Shown here in pieces: positions 1 to 6,863 of a stretch of 19,831 nt of DNA; positions within the stretch are counted from its first letter, which is position 1, and each line of letters opens with the position of its first letter. Made by a program: the position numbers and the translations under genes. The DNA comes from Deltaproteobacteria bacterium. GTDB lineage: Bacteria > Bdellovibrionota_F > JAHFAK01. The stretch is from contig JAHFAK010000005.1 in assembly GCA_023250585.1 (NCBI GenBank), positions 23,123-42,953 of the forward strand, given 5' to 3'. The notes under the pieces were generated by a model that made no database searches, was not told where the DNA came from, and saw only the letters and a program-made list of their open reading frames with translations.

Positions 1-1
1 G

Positions 2-784
2 ATAAATAATTATCTTAAACGTCAGGTGATTTACATAGGAGAGCTTGGGGCATTCTTTTTATTAATACTCAAGGCATTCTTTACGTTCCATTTTATAAAT
101 CCATTTTCGTTCCGCCAAATAATGCGTCAGTTTTATTTTACTGCAGTTATGGCAACGCTCTTTGCTTCTATATTATCCATTTTTTTAGGTGCAGTAACAA
201 TTTTTGAATCTTTAACTTTTTCGAGTCATTTTGGAGTGAGCGAGTTTGTCAGCAGAATTCTTGTTGTAATAATTATACGTGAGCTTGGTCCACTCTTTAT
301 TGCATTGATCATTATTGGACGTTCAGGAACTGCTATTGCTACAGAGCTTGGCAATATGAAGGTCAATGGCGAAATTGATTTCCTTGAAGATCAAGGCGTT
401 GATCCGATTGATTTCATTGTGCTTCCACGAGTTATAAGTGTGGCGCTTGCAACATTTTCTCTCGCAATTTATTTTTCTTTTATTGCTGTTCTTGGTGGAG
501 TATTTGTTTCACATATTGTTCTTTCGATTCCATTATCTGATCTCATTCATGAAGTATTAAATGCACTGTATATAAATGATATTATTATTAATATGGCCAA
601 AGGAATTCTTTTTGGAGGAACAATCGCAGTAGTCAGTGCATTCAATGGGCTCAGTATTAAGCGTTCATCGATTTATGTTCCCCAAGCCACAACAAAATCA
701 GTCGTCGAAGCAATTATGATATGCTTTCTTATTGATGGCATTATAGCAATTCTAACTTTTGATAGTAGCATGCTCGAAATATGA
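2..784 (+). CDS. mlaE: MlaE-type ABC transporter permease (5'-truncated)
   Basis: Inner-membrane permease of the Mla/MCE phospholipid-transport family. The frame is open to the left edge; a GTG at 26 could be read as a start, but residues before it (NNYLKRQ) continue plausibly, so the gene probably begins outside the window. Family hallmarks, numbered from GTG26, are ELGP near residue 86, the GRSGTAIATELG stretch near 98-109, then MKVNGEIDFLEDQGVDP and a conserved PRV. About five hydrophobic segments are visible. Its stop overlaps the next ATG as ATGA (781-784), so translation is coupled to the ATPase-like gene, and an MCE protein follows. The order permease-ATPase-MCE is that of Mla operons. 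Family assignment is firm; the transported lipid and its direction are not shown by sequence. Confidence 0.9.
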   Translation: MNNYLKRQVIYIGELGAFFLLILKAFFTFHFINPFSFRQIMRQFYFTAVMATLFASILSIFLGAVTIFESLTFSSHFGVSEFVSRILVVIIIRELGPLFIALIIIGRSGTAIATELGNMKVNGEIDFLEDQGVDPIDFIVLPRVISVALATFSLAIYFSFIAVLGGVFVSHIVLSIPLSDLIHEVLNALYINDIIINMAKGILFGGTIAVVSAFNGLSIKRSSIYVPQATTKSVVEAIMICFLIDGIIAILTFDSSMLEI

Positions 785-1410
785 TTAGCTTAAAAAACAT
801 AACCCATATCGAAAATGATGATAAAATATTTCATAATTTTTCATTACATATTTCTCATCCTCTTGTATTTATTGAATGTAAGCATCATGCGAAAAAAGAG
901 TTATTTCTTGATCTTATTTTAGGAAAGAAAAAGCCAACGGAAGGGACTATTCAAAGCAATAATACATCGATACTGTATGATCATTACAAATCTCTTTTGG
1001 CATATCGTAAACATCTTGCCGTTTTCAGTGAAGAACGTGTTTCGCTTCTAAGTAATTTAAATGCATATGAAAATATAATTATTTTTGGAGAATATTTTTA
1101 TAAAGCGAGACAGAATAATGTATATGCAGAAGCAATGAATTATGTTCGGAAGTGTAAAGTAGAAAATCTCCTTACAAAGCTTCCCTATGAAATGAGCCAC
1201 GATGAGCAGTGCCTTGTTTATTTTATTATGATGCTCATGAAACATCCAAAAGTTTTTATTATTGATTTTGAATTTTCCAAGCTTCATTTGAGTACAAATA
1301 TAATTACTGGTATAATAACAGAAAAAGAAACACAGAGGTGTAGTTTTATTATTTTTGGAAATTCTGAACTACGTAAAGAATTTCATACCAAAGAAGAATA
1401 TAGTTTTTGA
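781..1410 (+). CDS. Degenerate ABC-type ATP-binding protein of the Mla operon (MlaF position)
   Basis: Intact 209-residue ORF, shorter than a usual MlaF (about 250-270), with the ABC ATPase layout but eroded motifs. The Walker A position reads ECKHHAKKEL instead of GxxGxGKST. The segment after the Q-loop (LSNLNAYENI) is recognisable. The signature is MSHDEQ instead of LSGGQ. Walker B is VFIIDFEFS, keeping Asp but with Phe in place of the catalytic Glu. The switch His position looks like Asn (IIFGNSEL). It overlaps mlaE by 4 nt and lies 15 nt before the MCE gene, so it occupies the place of the operon's ATPase. No stop or frameshift interrupts it, so it may be a pseudo-ATPase kept for assembly, or an early-decaying gene. 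Motif alignment was done by eye. Confidence 0.75.
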   Translation: MISLKNITHIENDDKIFHNFSLHISHPLVFIECKHHAKKELFLDLILGKKKPTEGTIQSNNTSILYDHYKSLLAYRKHLAVFSEERVSLLSNLNAYENIIIFGEYFYKARQNNVYAEAMNYVRKCKVENLLTKLPYEMSHDEQCLVYFIMMLMKHPKVFIIDFEFSKLHLSTNIITGIITEKETQRCSFIIFGNSELRKEFHTKEEYSF

Positions 1411-1425
1411 GATATACATCTATTT

Positions 1426-2364
1426 ATGCTTATTCGATTTAAAAATATAGATAGACTCGTGGGAATATTTGTCATCGTTGTGATATTTATTCTCATCGTT
1501 CTTCTTTCTTCCATTGGTCTTAATAAAGAATGGTTCACACCTAAAAAATATTTTTATACAATTATTGATCGTACGATGGGAATTCGCAGTGGAACAAAGG
1601 TTCTTATCTCAGGCATGGAAACGGGACAGGTCACCGATGTGTTATTCAATGAGCAAAATAAAATTCAAATTACATTTTATATTAAAAAAGCGCATGAACG
1701 ATTAGTTCGTAGCGACACTCGAGTTATTGTAAAAAATCCTACATTGATTGGGAGAAATTTATTGGAGCTCACCATTGGTTCTCCTCGCGAACCTCTCATG
1801 CAAGAAAAAAACGAAATTCCAGGAGAAATCTACGGAGGCCTGTCAGAGCTTATTGAAAAGCTAGCAGTGAGCGATATCTTGCAGCTCATAAATCAGTCAT
1901 TTATGAAATTTCAAGATATGACAGGAACGGCAAAGGATTCATTTGTAAAGCTCTCCAATACTTTAAATTACGCTGACGATGATTTTGTTGAATTTAAAAC
2001 TACGATTGAAAATATCGATCGATTAGTTGCAACGATGAAAGATGAAAATAACAGCATTGGTAAACTTCTCAATGATCGTGGAAAAATTTATAAAAATGTT
2101 GAAGGTGCAAGTGCTGACATGAAAGAAGTCGCCCATGCGCTCAATACTTCAAAAGATAAAATGCTTCACGATGTTGATACAATAATAGCAGATCTCAAAG
2201 TGCTTCTTACAAAATTCAATACAGTTGGAGATGATGTATCAAAAGCATCTCCGCGTATTCCTCAGTTATTGAATGAGTTTGAAAAGGTGGCACTTGAAGC
2301 AAAGAAAGTCTTGCAGGCACTTGAACGCCATTGGCTCTTACGGAAATATGTTGAGGAAGAGTAA
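1426..2364 (+). CDS. MCE-domain substrate-binding protein (MlaD-like)
   Basis: Single-pass inner-membrane protein of 312 residues. A hydrophobic anchor at about 10-32 is followed by one MCE domain at about 38-118 (YFYTIIDRTMGIRSGTKV, then ISGMETGQVTDV, ending near LLELTIGS). A long, mostly helical periplasmic tail with heptad-like character follows (about 130-300), ending HWLLRKYVEEE. MlaD-type proteins bind lipid in the periplasm as hexamers and work with the permease encoded upstream. It starts 15 nt after the ATPase-like gene, with no strong Shine-Dalgarno sequence. The stop lies 3 nt from the convergent lipoprotein gene, with no visible terminator between them. The tail is longer than in E. 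coli MlaD, as in many delta-type MCE proteins. Confidence 0.88.
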   Translation: MLIRFKNIDRLVGIFVIVVIFILIVLLSSIGLNKEWFTPKKYFYTIIDRTMGIRSGTKVLISGMETGQVTDVLFNEQNKIQITFYIKKAHERLVRSDTRVIVKNPTLIGRNLLELTIGSPREPLMQEKNEIPGEIYGGLSELIEKLAVSDILQLINQSFMKFQDMTGTAKDSFVKLSNTLNYADDDFVEFKTTIENIDRLVATMKDENNSIGKLLNDRGKIYKNVEGASADMKEVAHALNTSKDKMLHDVDTIIADLKVLLTKFNTVGDDVSKASPRIPQLLNEFEKVALEAKKVLQALERHWLLRKYVEEE

Positions 2365-2367
2365 ACG

Positions 2368-2856
2368 TTACAGCCCAATCCTTGTTGAAAAATCAAACGA
2401 CAGATCGCCTTCGGCAAATATACAGGATCCAGAGCCGCTTACATGATCACCGTTGTATGGGCTAATTTCATCGAAGAATACCTCCCCGGCTATTGCTTCT
2501 GATGTATACATTTCTCCATTTACATTATAATAGAAAGTGCAGGTTACGTTTCCTGGCACAATTTGCGTTCCTTCATAGAGGACCGTATTAACATCTTGAA
2601 CCGTAAGGACGATTCCCTCGCAGGTATTTTTTTCTTTTCCCATGGTTTTACACACGTAGATGATAAGCCCGCCTGAGACAACAACGGGATAAACCGAATC
2701 GCTATATACAGAACTACTTCCACCAGAAATAGCTTTAACATTATTCACATTAACTCGATAAGGAGTGCCCTGAAATACTCCTTCAACAAATCCCTCATTG
2801 CCACACCCAATTGTCAAAAATGATAATATTCCAATTGCTACGAAGAATTTCTTCAT
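2368..2856 (-). CDS. Putative lipoprotein, unknown function
   Basis: 162 residues beginning MKKFFVAIGILSFLTIGC: lysines, a hydrophobic core and a good lipobox (LTIGC, Cys18), so an exported, lipid-anchored protein. The mature part is rich in Gly, Ser and Val with alternating hydrophobics, suggesting a beta-sandwich. It has further cysteines (VCK, NTC, VTC, GSC) that could form disulfides. No family recognised. The start is supported by AAGGAGC about 6 nt upstream (2861-2867) and by a sigma-54-type promoter about 27 nt upstream. It is convergent with the MCE gene and is probably a single-gene transcription unit. The size, lipobox and promoter type resemble the lipoprotein at 6229-6819, but no convincing sequence similarity was seen by eye. 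Confidence 0.75.
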   Translation of the reverse strand: MKKFFVAIGILSFLTIGCGNEGFVEGVFQGTPYRVNVNNVKAISGGSSSVYSDSVYPVVVSGGLIIYVCKTMGKEKNTCEGIVLTVQDVNTVLYEGTQIVPGNVTCTFYYNVNGEMYTSEAIAGEVFFDEISPYNGDHVSGSGSCIFAEGDLSFDFSTRIGL

Positions 2857-2882
2857 GATAGCTCCTTCTAAGAACTTAGTAC

Positions 2883-2898
2883 TGCAAAATCCATGCCA
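2883..2898 (-). promoter_or_regulatory. Sigma-54 (-24/-12) promoter of the 2368-2856 lipoprotein
   Basis: On the minus strand the site reads TGGCATGGATTTTGCA, matching TGGCAYR-N4-TTGCW with GG and GC separated by exactly 10 nt. The predicted transcript starts near 2872, giving a leader of about 15 nt containing the Shine-Dalgarno sequence. The same 16 bases occur at 14673-14688 before another exported protein. Nothing else was recognised in 2899-2997, which is very AT-rich. Confidence 0.8.
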
Positions 2899-2997
2899 AT
2901 ATATAAATATTATAACTTATTGAAACTATGTATATTTTAATATTTCCAATTCATGACACCTATACAGTTAATCGAAAATAGAGGAAATTGTGCCGCA

Positions 2998-3774
2998 CTA
3001 GAAAAATCGATAATAGATAAGCCCAAAACCTTTTTCAGAAATCAGGGGTGTAAGAAAAGCAGTCCTTTCTTTTGATTTTTTATGGTACTGCGCAGTTCCG
3101 ATTCCAATAGCTGTTCCTATGGTCATGCCTAATAACACGTCGGTCAGGTAATGTTCATTTTGATCGAGTCTTGTCAATGCGGTCAATGAAGCCAACAAAA
3201 AAGCCGGTACGCCAACCTGATATCCATAAAAGCTCGTTAACACGCTAGCCGTTGAAAATGCTGCAGTAGTATGCCCACTAGGAAGAGAATGATCTTCACC
3301 GTTAGGTCTTTCTCGATCAACTCCATATTTTAGTCCCGTTGCTATGGTCATAGATAGAACAAATGATTCAATAGATGATTCCATTGCACGTGATAATGTA
3401 TCATCTTGAAGCAGTATAGCAAGACCCCATGTGGCTATTGTTCCGCCAGCGATTATGAGAGGCTCAGTTGCTTTGCCCCATGTTTTGTCAAAGCTTTGGG
3501 ATAATAGGGGATGTTGTGATAAGTAATGTGAAACAGTATGGTCGAGTGGGTAGAAAGCTAAAGATCCACCGGCTGCGCTTACGAAATATACAGCCTGCGT
3601 TCCTCCAAATGATTCATAGAGATCATATACAAGATGCTTCGGCAATTGACGGACTTTCAACGTATTATTCTTTTCATCAGCTCTATTTTGATCGTGCGTT
3701 TGAGCTTGGAGAGGAAAGAAGAGATACACAATAAGACACATGATAGGACATACTCTGTCCATTAATTTCGCCAT
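2998..3774 (-). CDS. PAP2-family phosphatase
   Basis: 258 residues with all three PAP2 acid-phosphatase motifs: KX6RP (K149 to RP156-157), PSGH (165-168) and RX5HX3D (R202, H208, D212). The catalytic residues are therefore present. There is an N-terminal hydrophobic segment (about 9-24, possibly a signal peptide or anchor) and several further hydrophobic stretches. The family dephosphorylates lipid phosphates such as undecaprenyl pyrophosphate, phosphatidic acid or lipid A; which one is unknown here. The gene begins 7 nt after tsaD ends and is last in the pal-coiled coil-tsaD-PAP2 series. No clear Shine-Dalgarno sequence precedes ATG3774 or the internal ATG at 3762. The C-terminus FGLIYYRFF ends in aromatic residues, reminiscent of outer-membrane proteins, but this is weak. 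Confidence 0.85.
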   Translation of the reverse strand: MAKLMDRVCPIMCLIVYLFFPLQAQTHDQNRADEKNNTLKVRQLPKHLVYDLYESFGGTQAVYFVSAAGGSLAFYPLDHTVSHYLSQHPLLSQSFDKTWGKATEPLIIAGGTIATWGLAILLQDDTLSRAMESSIESFVLSMTIATGLKYGVDRERPNGEDHSLPSGHTTAAFSTASVLTSFYGYQVGVPAFLLASLTALTRLDQNEHYLTDVLLGMTIGTAIGIGTAQYHKKSKERTAFLTPLISEKGFGLIYYRFF

Positions 3775-3781
3775 ATTATTT

Positions 3782-4774
3782 TTAAAGTTTCAGATTCGCA
3801 CAAGCATCTATCGTGAGAGGGTCGAAAAGATTCCTTCTCGCCTTTTCATAAGCGACATGGCCAATCATAGCGGCATTATCGGTACAAAGAATTTTACTCG
3901 GAAAATAAACATCAACTGTTAATTTTTTTCCTTCATGTATGAAACGCTCGCGAAGTGTATTGTTGCTTGCAACCCCACCAGTTACAACGAGGCAATGTAT
4001 ATTTTTTTCTTGTGAAGCTCTGAAGCTTTTGATGCATAAGGATTCTATAAGCGATTTTTGAAAACTGTAGGCAATATTATTGATGAGCGCATCGGTTGGA
4101 TTAGATGCTTCTTTTTTCAGATAATTTACTACACAGGTTTTTAATCCGCTAAAACTAAAATTATATGATGGATCATCTTTCATGGGAATTGGAAAGCGCA
4201 AATCAACGGTGCCCTCGCGTGCTCGTTTTTCAACAATAGGACCACCGGGGTAACCAAGATTTAAAAGCCGTGCGACTTTGTCAAAAGCTTCTCCTGGCGC
4301 ATCGTCGAGTGTTGATCCTAATGTACTATAGTTTCCAAAATCTTTAACTTCATAGAGAATGCAATGACCGCCAGAGATAATGAGTCCTAAAAAAGGAAAT
4401 GAAATATCATGCTCAAAAAGAGCGGAAAGTAAATGTCCTTCAATATGATTAATGCCAATGAGGGGTTTTTTATACATAAGTGCAAGAGCTTTTGCGGTAA
4501 CAAGTCCCACGAGCAGTGATCCCAAAAGTCCTGGTCCATGTGTAACAGCAAAGATATCAATGGCTGAGATGTTGAGAGAAGCTTCATGAAGCGTTTTTTC
4601 AATTAATGAAAGAATTATTTTTTCATGATGCCGAGATGCGATTTCAGGTACAACGCCACCAAAGGGTTTATGGATATCTATTTGCGATGCAATCGTGTGA
4701 GCTAATAATTTTTTATTCTCAAGGATGGCAATGCTGGTTTCATCGCATGATGATTCGATGGCAAGAATGATCAT
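3782..4774 (-). CDS. tsaD: tRNA N6-adenosine threonylcarbamoyltransferase TsaD
   Basis: 330 residues, close to the usual 335-340. The N-terminus MIILAIESSCDETSIAILE is typical. The metal-binding NHIEGHL (H110, H114) is present, as are ISGGHC near 134-138, FSFSGLKT and a GGVASN ATP-binding loop near 266. It transfers the threonylcarbamoyl group to A37 of ANN-decoding tRNAs in the cytoplasm, with TsaB, TsaE and TsaC. The start overlaps the stop of the upstream coiled-coil lipoprotein gene as ATGA (4771-4774), so translation is likely coupled. A housekeeping gene sits here inside an envelope-protein operon. Assignment is firm. Confidence 0.97.
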   Translation of the reverse strand: MIILAIESSCDETSIAILENKKLLAHTIASQIDIHKPFGGVVPEIASRHHEKIILSLIEKTLHEASLNISAIDIFAVTHGPGLLGSLLVGLVTAKALALMYKKPLIGINHIEGHLLSALFEHDISFPFLGLIISGGHCILYEVKDFGNYSTLGSTLDDAPGEAFDKVARLLNLGYPGGPIVEKRAREGTVDLRFPIPMKDDPSYNFSFSGLKTCVVNYLKKEASNPTDALINNIAYSFQKSLIESLCIKSFRASQEKNIHCLVVTGGVASNNTLRERFIHEGKKLTVDVYFPSKILCTDNAAMIGHVAYEKARRNLFDPLTIDACANLKL

Positions 4775-5286
4775 GATTTTTTTGTCTTTTCATGTGCGGC
4801 AGATTTAAGTAGGGCATCTATCTTTTGTTTTATAGTAGCAAGCTGATCGGTATAATTCTTTTTTAATGTCGCAATATCATTTTTGAGAGATTGTATCGAT
4901 TCTTCGACATTCTTTTTTTCACTACTATGTTCATCGGATGATTCTTTATTTTTTTCATTTTCTACGACGAGTTTTGCGATTTCTCTTTCAAGAGGTTCTA
5001 TTCTTTTGGTGAGTTTATGTTCAAGCTCTTCAAAAGAACCCTTGAGATTTTCCATTTCTGTTCGGATATCTGTTGCGAGTGCTCCTCTATCTGCAGCGTT
5101 TTTCTGAGTATCTTCCCTATTTGCTGAAGCAATTATTTCAAGATTGTGTATTCTTGCTTCAAGGCTTTCATTCATGTGATTGAAATCCTGTCGTAACGAG
5201 GAGACTTCATTATTTAAATAATTAATTTCTTTATAGTAACAAGAAGTAAGAAATAATATTGGCAGGATCAAAAATGATTTTCTCAT
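4771..5286 (-). CDS. Coiled-coil lipoprotein downstream of Pal
   Basis: 171 residues. The signal MRKSFLILPILFLTSC has lipobox LTSC (Cys16), so it is an exported lipid-anchored protein. Almost the whole mature part (about 20-165) is charged with heptad-like spacing, such as the ELEHKLTKRIEPLEREIAKL region, and is predicted as a long coiled coil. It follows pal by 2 nt, the position of ybgF/cpoB in tol-pal operons. CpoB also has an N-terminal trimeric coil, but the C-terminal TPR repeats of CpoB are absent and this protein is lipidated. It may therefore be a functional counterpart or simply an envelope spacer. The stop overlaps the tsaD start. No enzymatic motif is visible. Confidence 0.75.
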   Translation of the reverse strand: MRKSFLILPILFLTSCYYKEINYLNNEVSSLRQDFNHMNESLEARIHNLEIIASANREDTQKNAADRGALATDIRTEMENLKGSFEELEHKLTKRIEPLEREIAKLVVENEKNKESSDEHSSEKKNVEESIQSLKNDIATLKKNYTDQLATIKQKIDALLKSAAHEKTKKS

Positions 5287-5288
5287 AG

Positions 5289-5828
5289 TTATTTCTGCGC
5301 GGTAAATTCGCCTCGTCGATTGAGAGCGAACGCTTCTTCGCTTTTTTCAAGTTTTATTGGTTGTTCTTCGCCAAGGCTTTCAGTAATGAGTCGAGCAGAA
5401 TCCACACCTAAATTTGCTAAATAATTTTTGATTTCTTGTGCACGCTTATTGCCTAATGCAAGATTGAATTCATTGCTGCCACGTTCATCGCAATGACCTA
5501 CAATTTTCAATTTAATCCTAGGATATTTTTTCAGTAATTCTGCGTGATGATCGAGAATAGCTTTTGCCGTAGCGGTTAAACTAAATTGGTCATATTCAAA
5601 GTGAATACGTGAAAAATCGAGTTTATCGATTATAGCATCTTCGCTTTCTTCTATAGCTCCATTCTCTCCTTCGCCGTTCTTTCCATCACCTTCCAATGAA
5701 GATGAGTCACCGTCTGCTTGAACTCCCGGACCTTTTTCTATGTGATCAGCCTTTTTTGCACATGAAATACCCATACTCATTAATGAGATTACTACAAAGA
5801 ATCCATATAGTTTTTTTCGTAGCGACAT
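5289..5828 (-). CDS. pal: Peptidoglycan-associated lipoprotein Pal (OmpA-like)
   Basis: 179 residues from ATG5828. An earlier in-frame ATG at 5840 exists, but GGAGG (plus 5834-5838) is well placed only for 5828. The signal peptide ends at MGISC, a relaxed lipobox with Cys23. An acidic Gly/Ser/Glu linker (about 30-65) leads to an OmpA C-terminal domain. That domain contains IHFEYDQFSLT, IVGHCDERGSNEFNLALGNKRA (peptidoglycan-binding Asp and Arg positions present) and the closing NRRGEF. It anchors the outer membrane to peptidoglycan. First gene of the apparent operon with the coiled-coil lipoprotein, tsaD and PAP2 genes. TolB, usually next to pal, is not in the window. The pal promoter was not identified with confidence. 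Confidence 0.93.
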   Translation of the reverse strand: MSLRKKLYGFFVVISLMSMGISCAKKADHIEKGPGVQADGDSSSLEGDGKNGEGENGAIEESEDAIIDKLDFSRIHFEYDQFSLTATAKAILDHHAELLKKYPRIKLKIVGHCDERGSNEFNLALGNKRAQEIKNYLANLGVDSARLITESLGEEQPIKLEKSEEAFALNRRGEFTAQK

Positions 5829-5833
5829 AGAAA

Positions 5834-5838
5834 CCTCC
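5834..5838 (-). promoter_or_regulatory. Ribosome binding site deciding the pal start
   Basis: Minus strand GGAGG followed by TTTCT and ATG at 5828. It lies inside the extended reading frame from 5840 and so argues for the shorter protein. Confidence 0.75.
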
Positions 5839-5942
5839 ATTGTTTTGTTATACTAACTTTGAAAAATCTTTTTTACACCGTAGCAAATAGATTCAAAATG
5901 TCAACAGTCTCTATGAAGTAAGAGCTCAGTTGTATGGTGGAG

Positions 5943-6058
5943 TTAGGGTGTACGTAAGTTCCCAAAAAGTATTTCTATCGACGTCGCTTCCATAATACTA
6001 TTAAGAACAGACAGCGAGCTCGATAGAAATACTTTTTGGGAACTTACGCACACCCTAA
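5943..6058. repeat. MITE-like long inverted repeat (family B)
   Basis: Two 39-nt arms, 5943-5981 and 6020-6058, are exact reverse complements except for one base (TAC versus TGC). They surround a 38-nt centre containing GTCGCTTCCATAATACTATT. The centre and right arm recur, diverged, at 7844-7909. Size (116 bp), near-perfect arms and lack of an ORF fit a miniature inverted-repeat element. The rest of the 5841-6228 gap holds the sigma-54 promoter at 6190 and a short open stretch (6061-6150) that could be a decayed coding fragment. Confidence 0.8.
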
Positions 6059-6189
6059 TAACGGAGGGATTACTCTATGAAAAAAGGTTACAGAGGATCG
6101 AGAAGTTTTTGGACTATACTAAATTGATAGAGCTATTATTTATAACCATCTAATAATATTACCATTTTTTATTAATTATTTAAGATTTT

Positions 6190-6205
6190 TGGCATGAATT
6201 ATGCA
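6190..6205 (+). promoter_or_regulatory. Sigma-54 (-24/-12) promoter of the 6229-6819 lipoprotein
   Basis: TGGCATGAATTATGCA has GG-N10-GC spacing and one departure from TTGCA (ATGCA). The expected transcript starts near 6216, just before GGAG (6219-6222) and ATG6229. The leader geometry fits well and rules out the in-frame GTG at 6217. Confidence 0.7.
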
Positions 6206-6228
6206 CTTAAATATTTGTGGAGAAATAT

Positions 6229-6819
6229 ATGCTTAAGCAGTCTTTTATATTACTTAGTCTAATCGGTGGATTATTCGTCTTTATTAATTGTTCTACGCCA
6301 CTTTTGACTGCTCAAGGAGTAGTTAACCCAAGTGGAACGGGAGTAGGTGTAAATCAAAATTATCTCTATGCCATGGGAGGTTTACGCGAGCTTCAGGATG
6401 ATAAAGAGCAAACCGTCTATCAAGTATGGGTGCTCTTTTTTAATGATGCTACCAATCTTAATACCTTGAATCCTGAGACGTTTATTCCAGGAACTGATTA
6501 TCCATCAGGAGAGTATTTGCTCATGACCATTGCGAGTGCTGATTTGAATAGTATTGTTTCCGACAAGGGATATAGCTTTTCGGTCTATAATCCTGAGCAG
6601 CAAAAAAATGTTGTTAATTACTTTGAAATAAGTATGGATCTTGGCAGCGATGGTACTCAAGCGAAAGCAACATATCAAAGCATTGGCAAAGTTGGAACAA
6701 TCGACGCGGCCATTCATATTAATGGCACCAAACTTACGTATTTCGATGGAAGTTTTTCTATGGATTTTGAATATCCCGATTTCATTGAAGGAGACTTTTC
6801 GGTTAATTTTGAGGAATGA
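6229..6819 (+). CDS. Putative lipoprotein, unknown function
   Basis: 196 residues from ATG6229, which has GGAG (6219-6222) upstream; a GTG at 6217 lies at the predicted transcription start and is rejected. The signal MLKQSFILLSLIGGLFVFINC carries a relaxed lipobox (FINC, Cys21), so it is probably lipid-anchored. The mature part begins STPLLTAQG, has a Gly/Asn-rich linker and continues as a probable beta-rich domain with many Thr, Tyr and Asp residues (YQVWVLFFNDATNLNT; ending GDFSVNFEE). No family recognised. It is expressed from a sigma-54-type promoter, like the lipoprotein at 2368-2856. It is followed 44 nt later by the diguanylate cyclase gene, which appears to have its own -10 box. Confidence 0.72.
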   Translation: MLKQSFILLSLIGGLFVFINCSTPLLTAQGVVNPSGTGVGVNQNYLYAMGGLRELQDDKEQTVYQVWVLFFNDATNLNTLNPETFIPGTDYPSGEYLLMTIASADLNSIVSDKGYSFSVYNPEQQKNVVNYFEISMDLGSDGTQAKATYQSIGKVGTIDAAIHINGTKLTYFDGSFSMDFEYPDFIEGDFSVNFEE

Positions 6820-6850
6820 ATTCTATCTAGTATTTTCATGAACATTACGG

Positions 6851-6856
6851 TATACT
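6851..6856 (+). promoter_or_regulatory. -10 box of the FHA-GGDEF gene
   Basis: TATACT lies only 7 nt before ATG6864, with no Shine-Dalgarno sequence between, so the mRNA may be leaderless. The -35 region is poor, so confidence is limited. Confidence 0.4.
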
Positions 6857-6863
6857 TATTAGT

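Noticed and set aside
150-166. TGGCAACGCTCTTTGC inside the permease gene
   Set aside because: Spacing is one nucleotide off the sigma-54 consensus and it lies within coding sequence.
4883-5107. Plus-strand ORF opposite the coiled-coil lipoprotein
   Set aside because: Ser/Phe-rich translation is the antisense shadow of Glu/Lys codons in the real gene.
6077-6127. 16-codon ORF with GGAGGG upstream
   Set aside because: Too short and unlike a leader peptide; an alternative frame over the same DNA (6061-6150) looks more protein-like, probably a decayed fragment.
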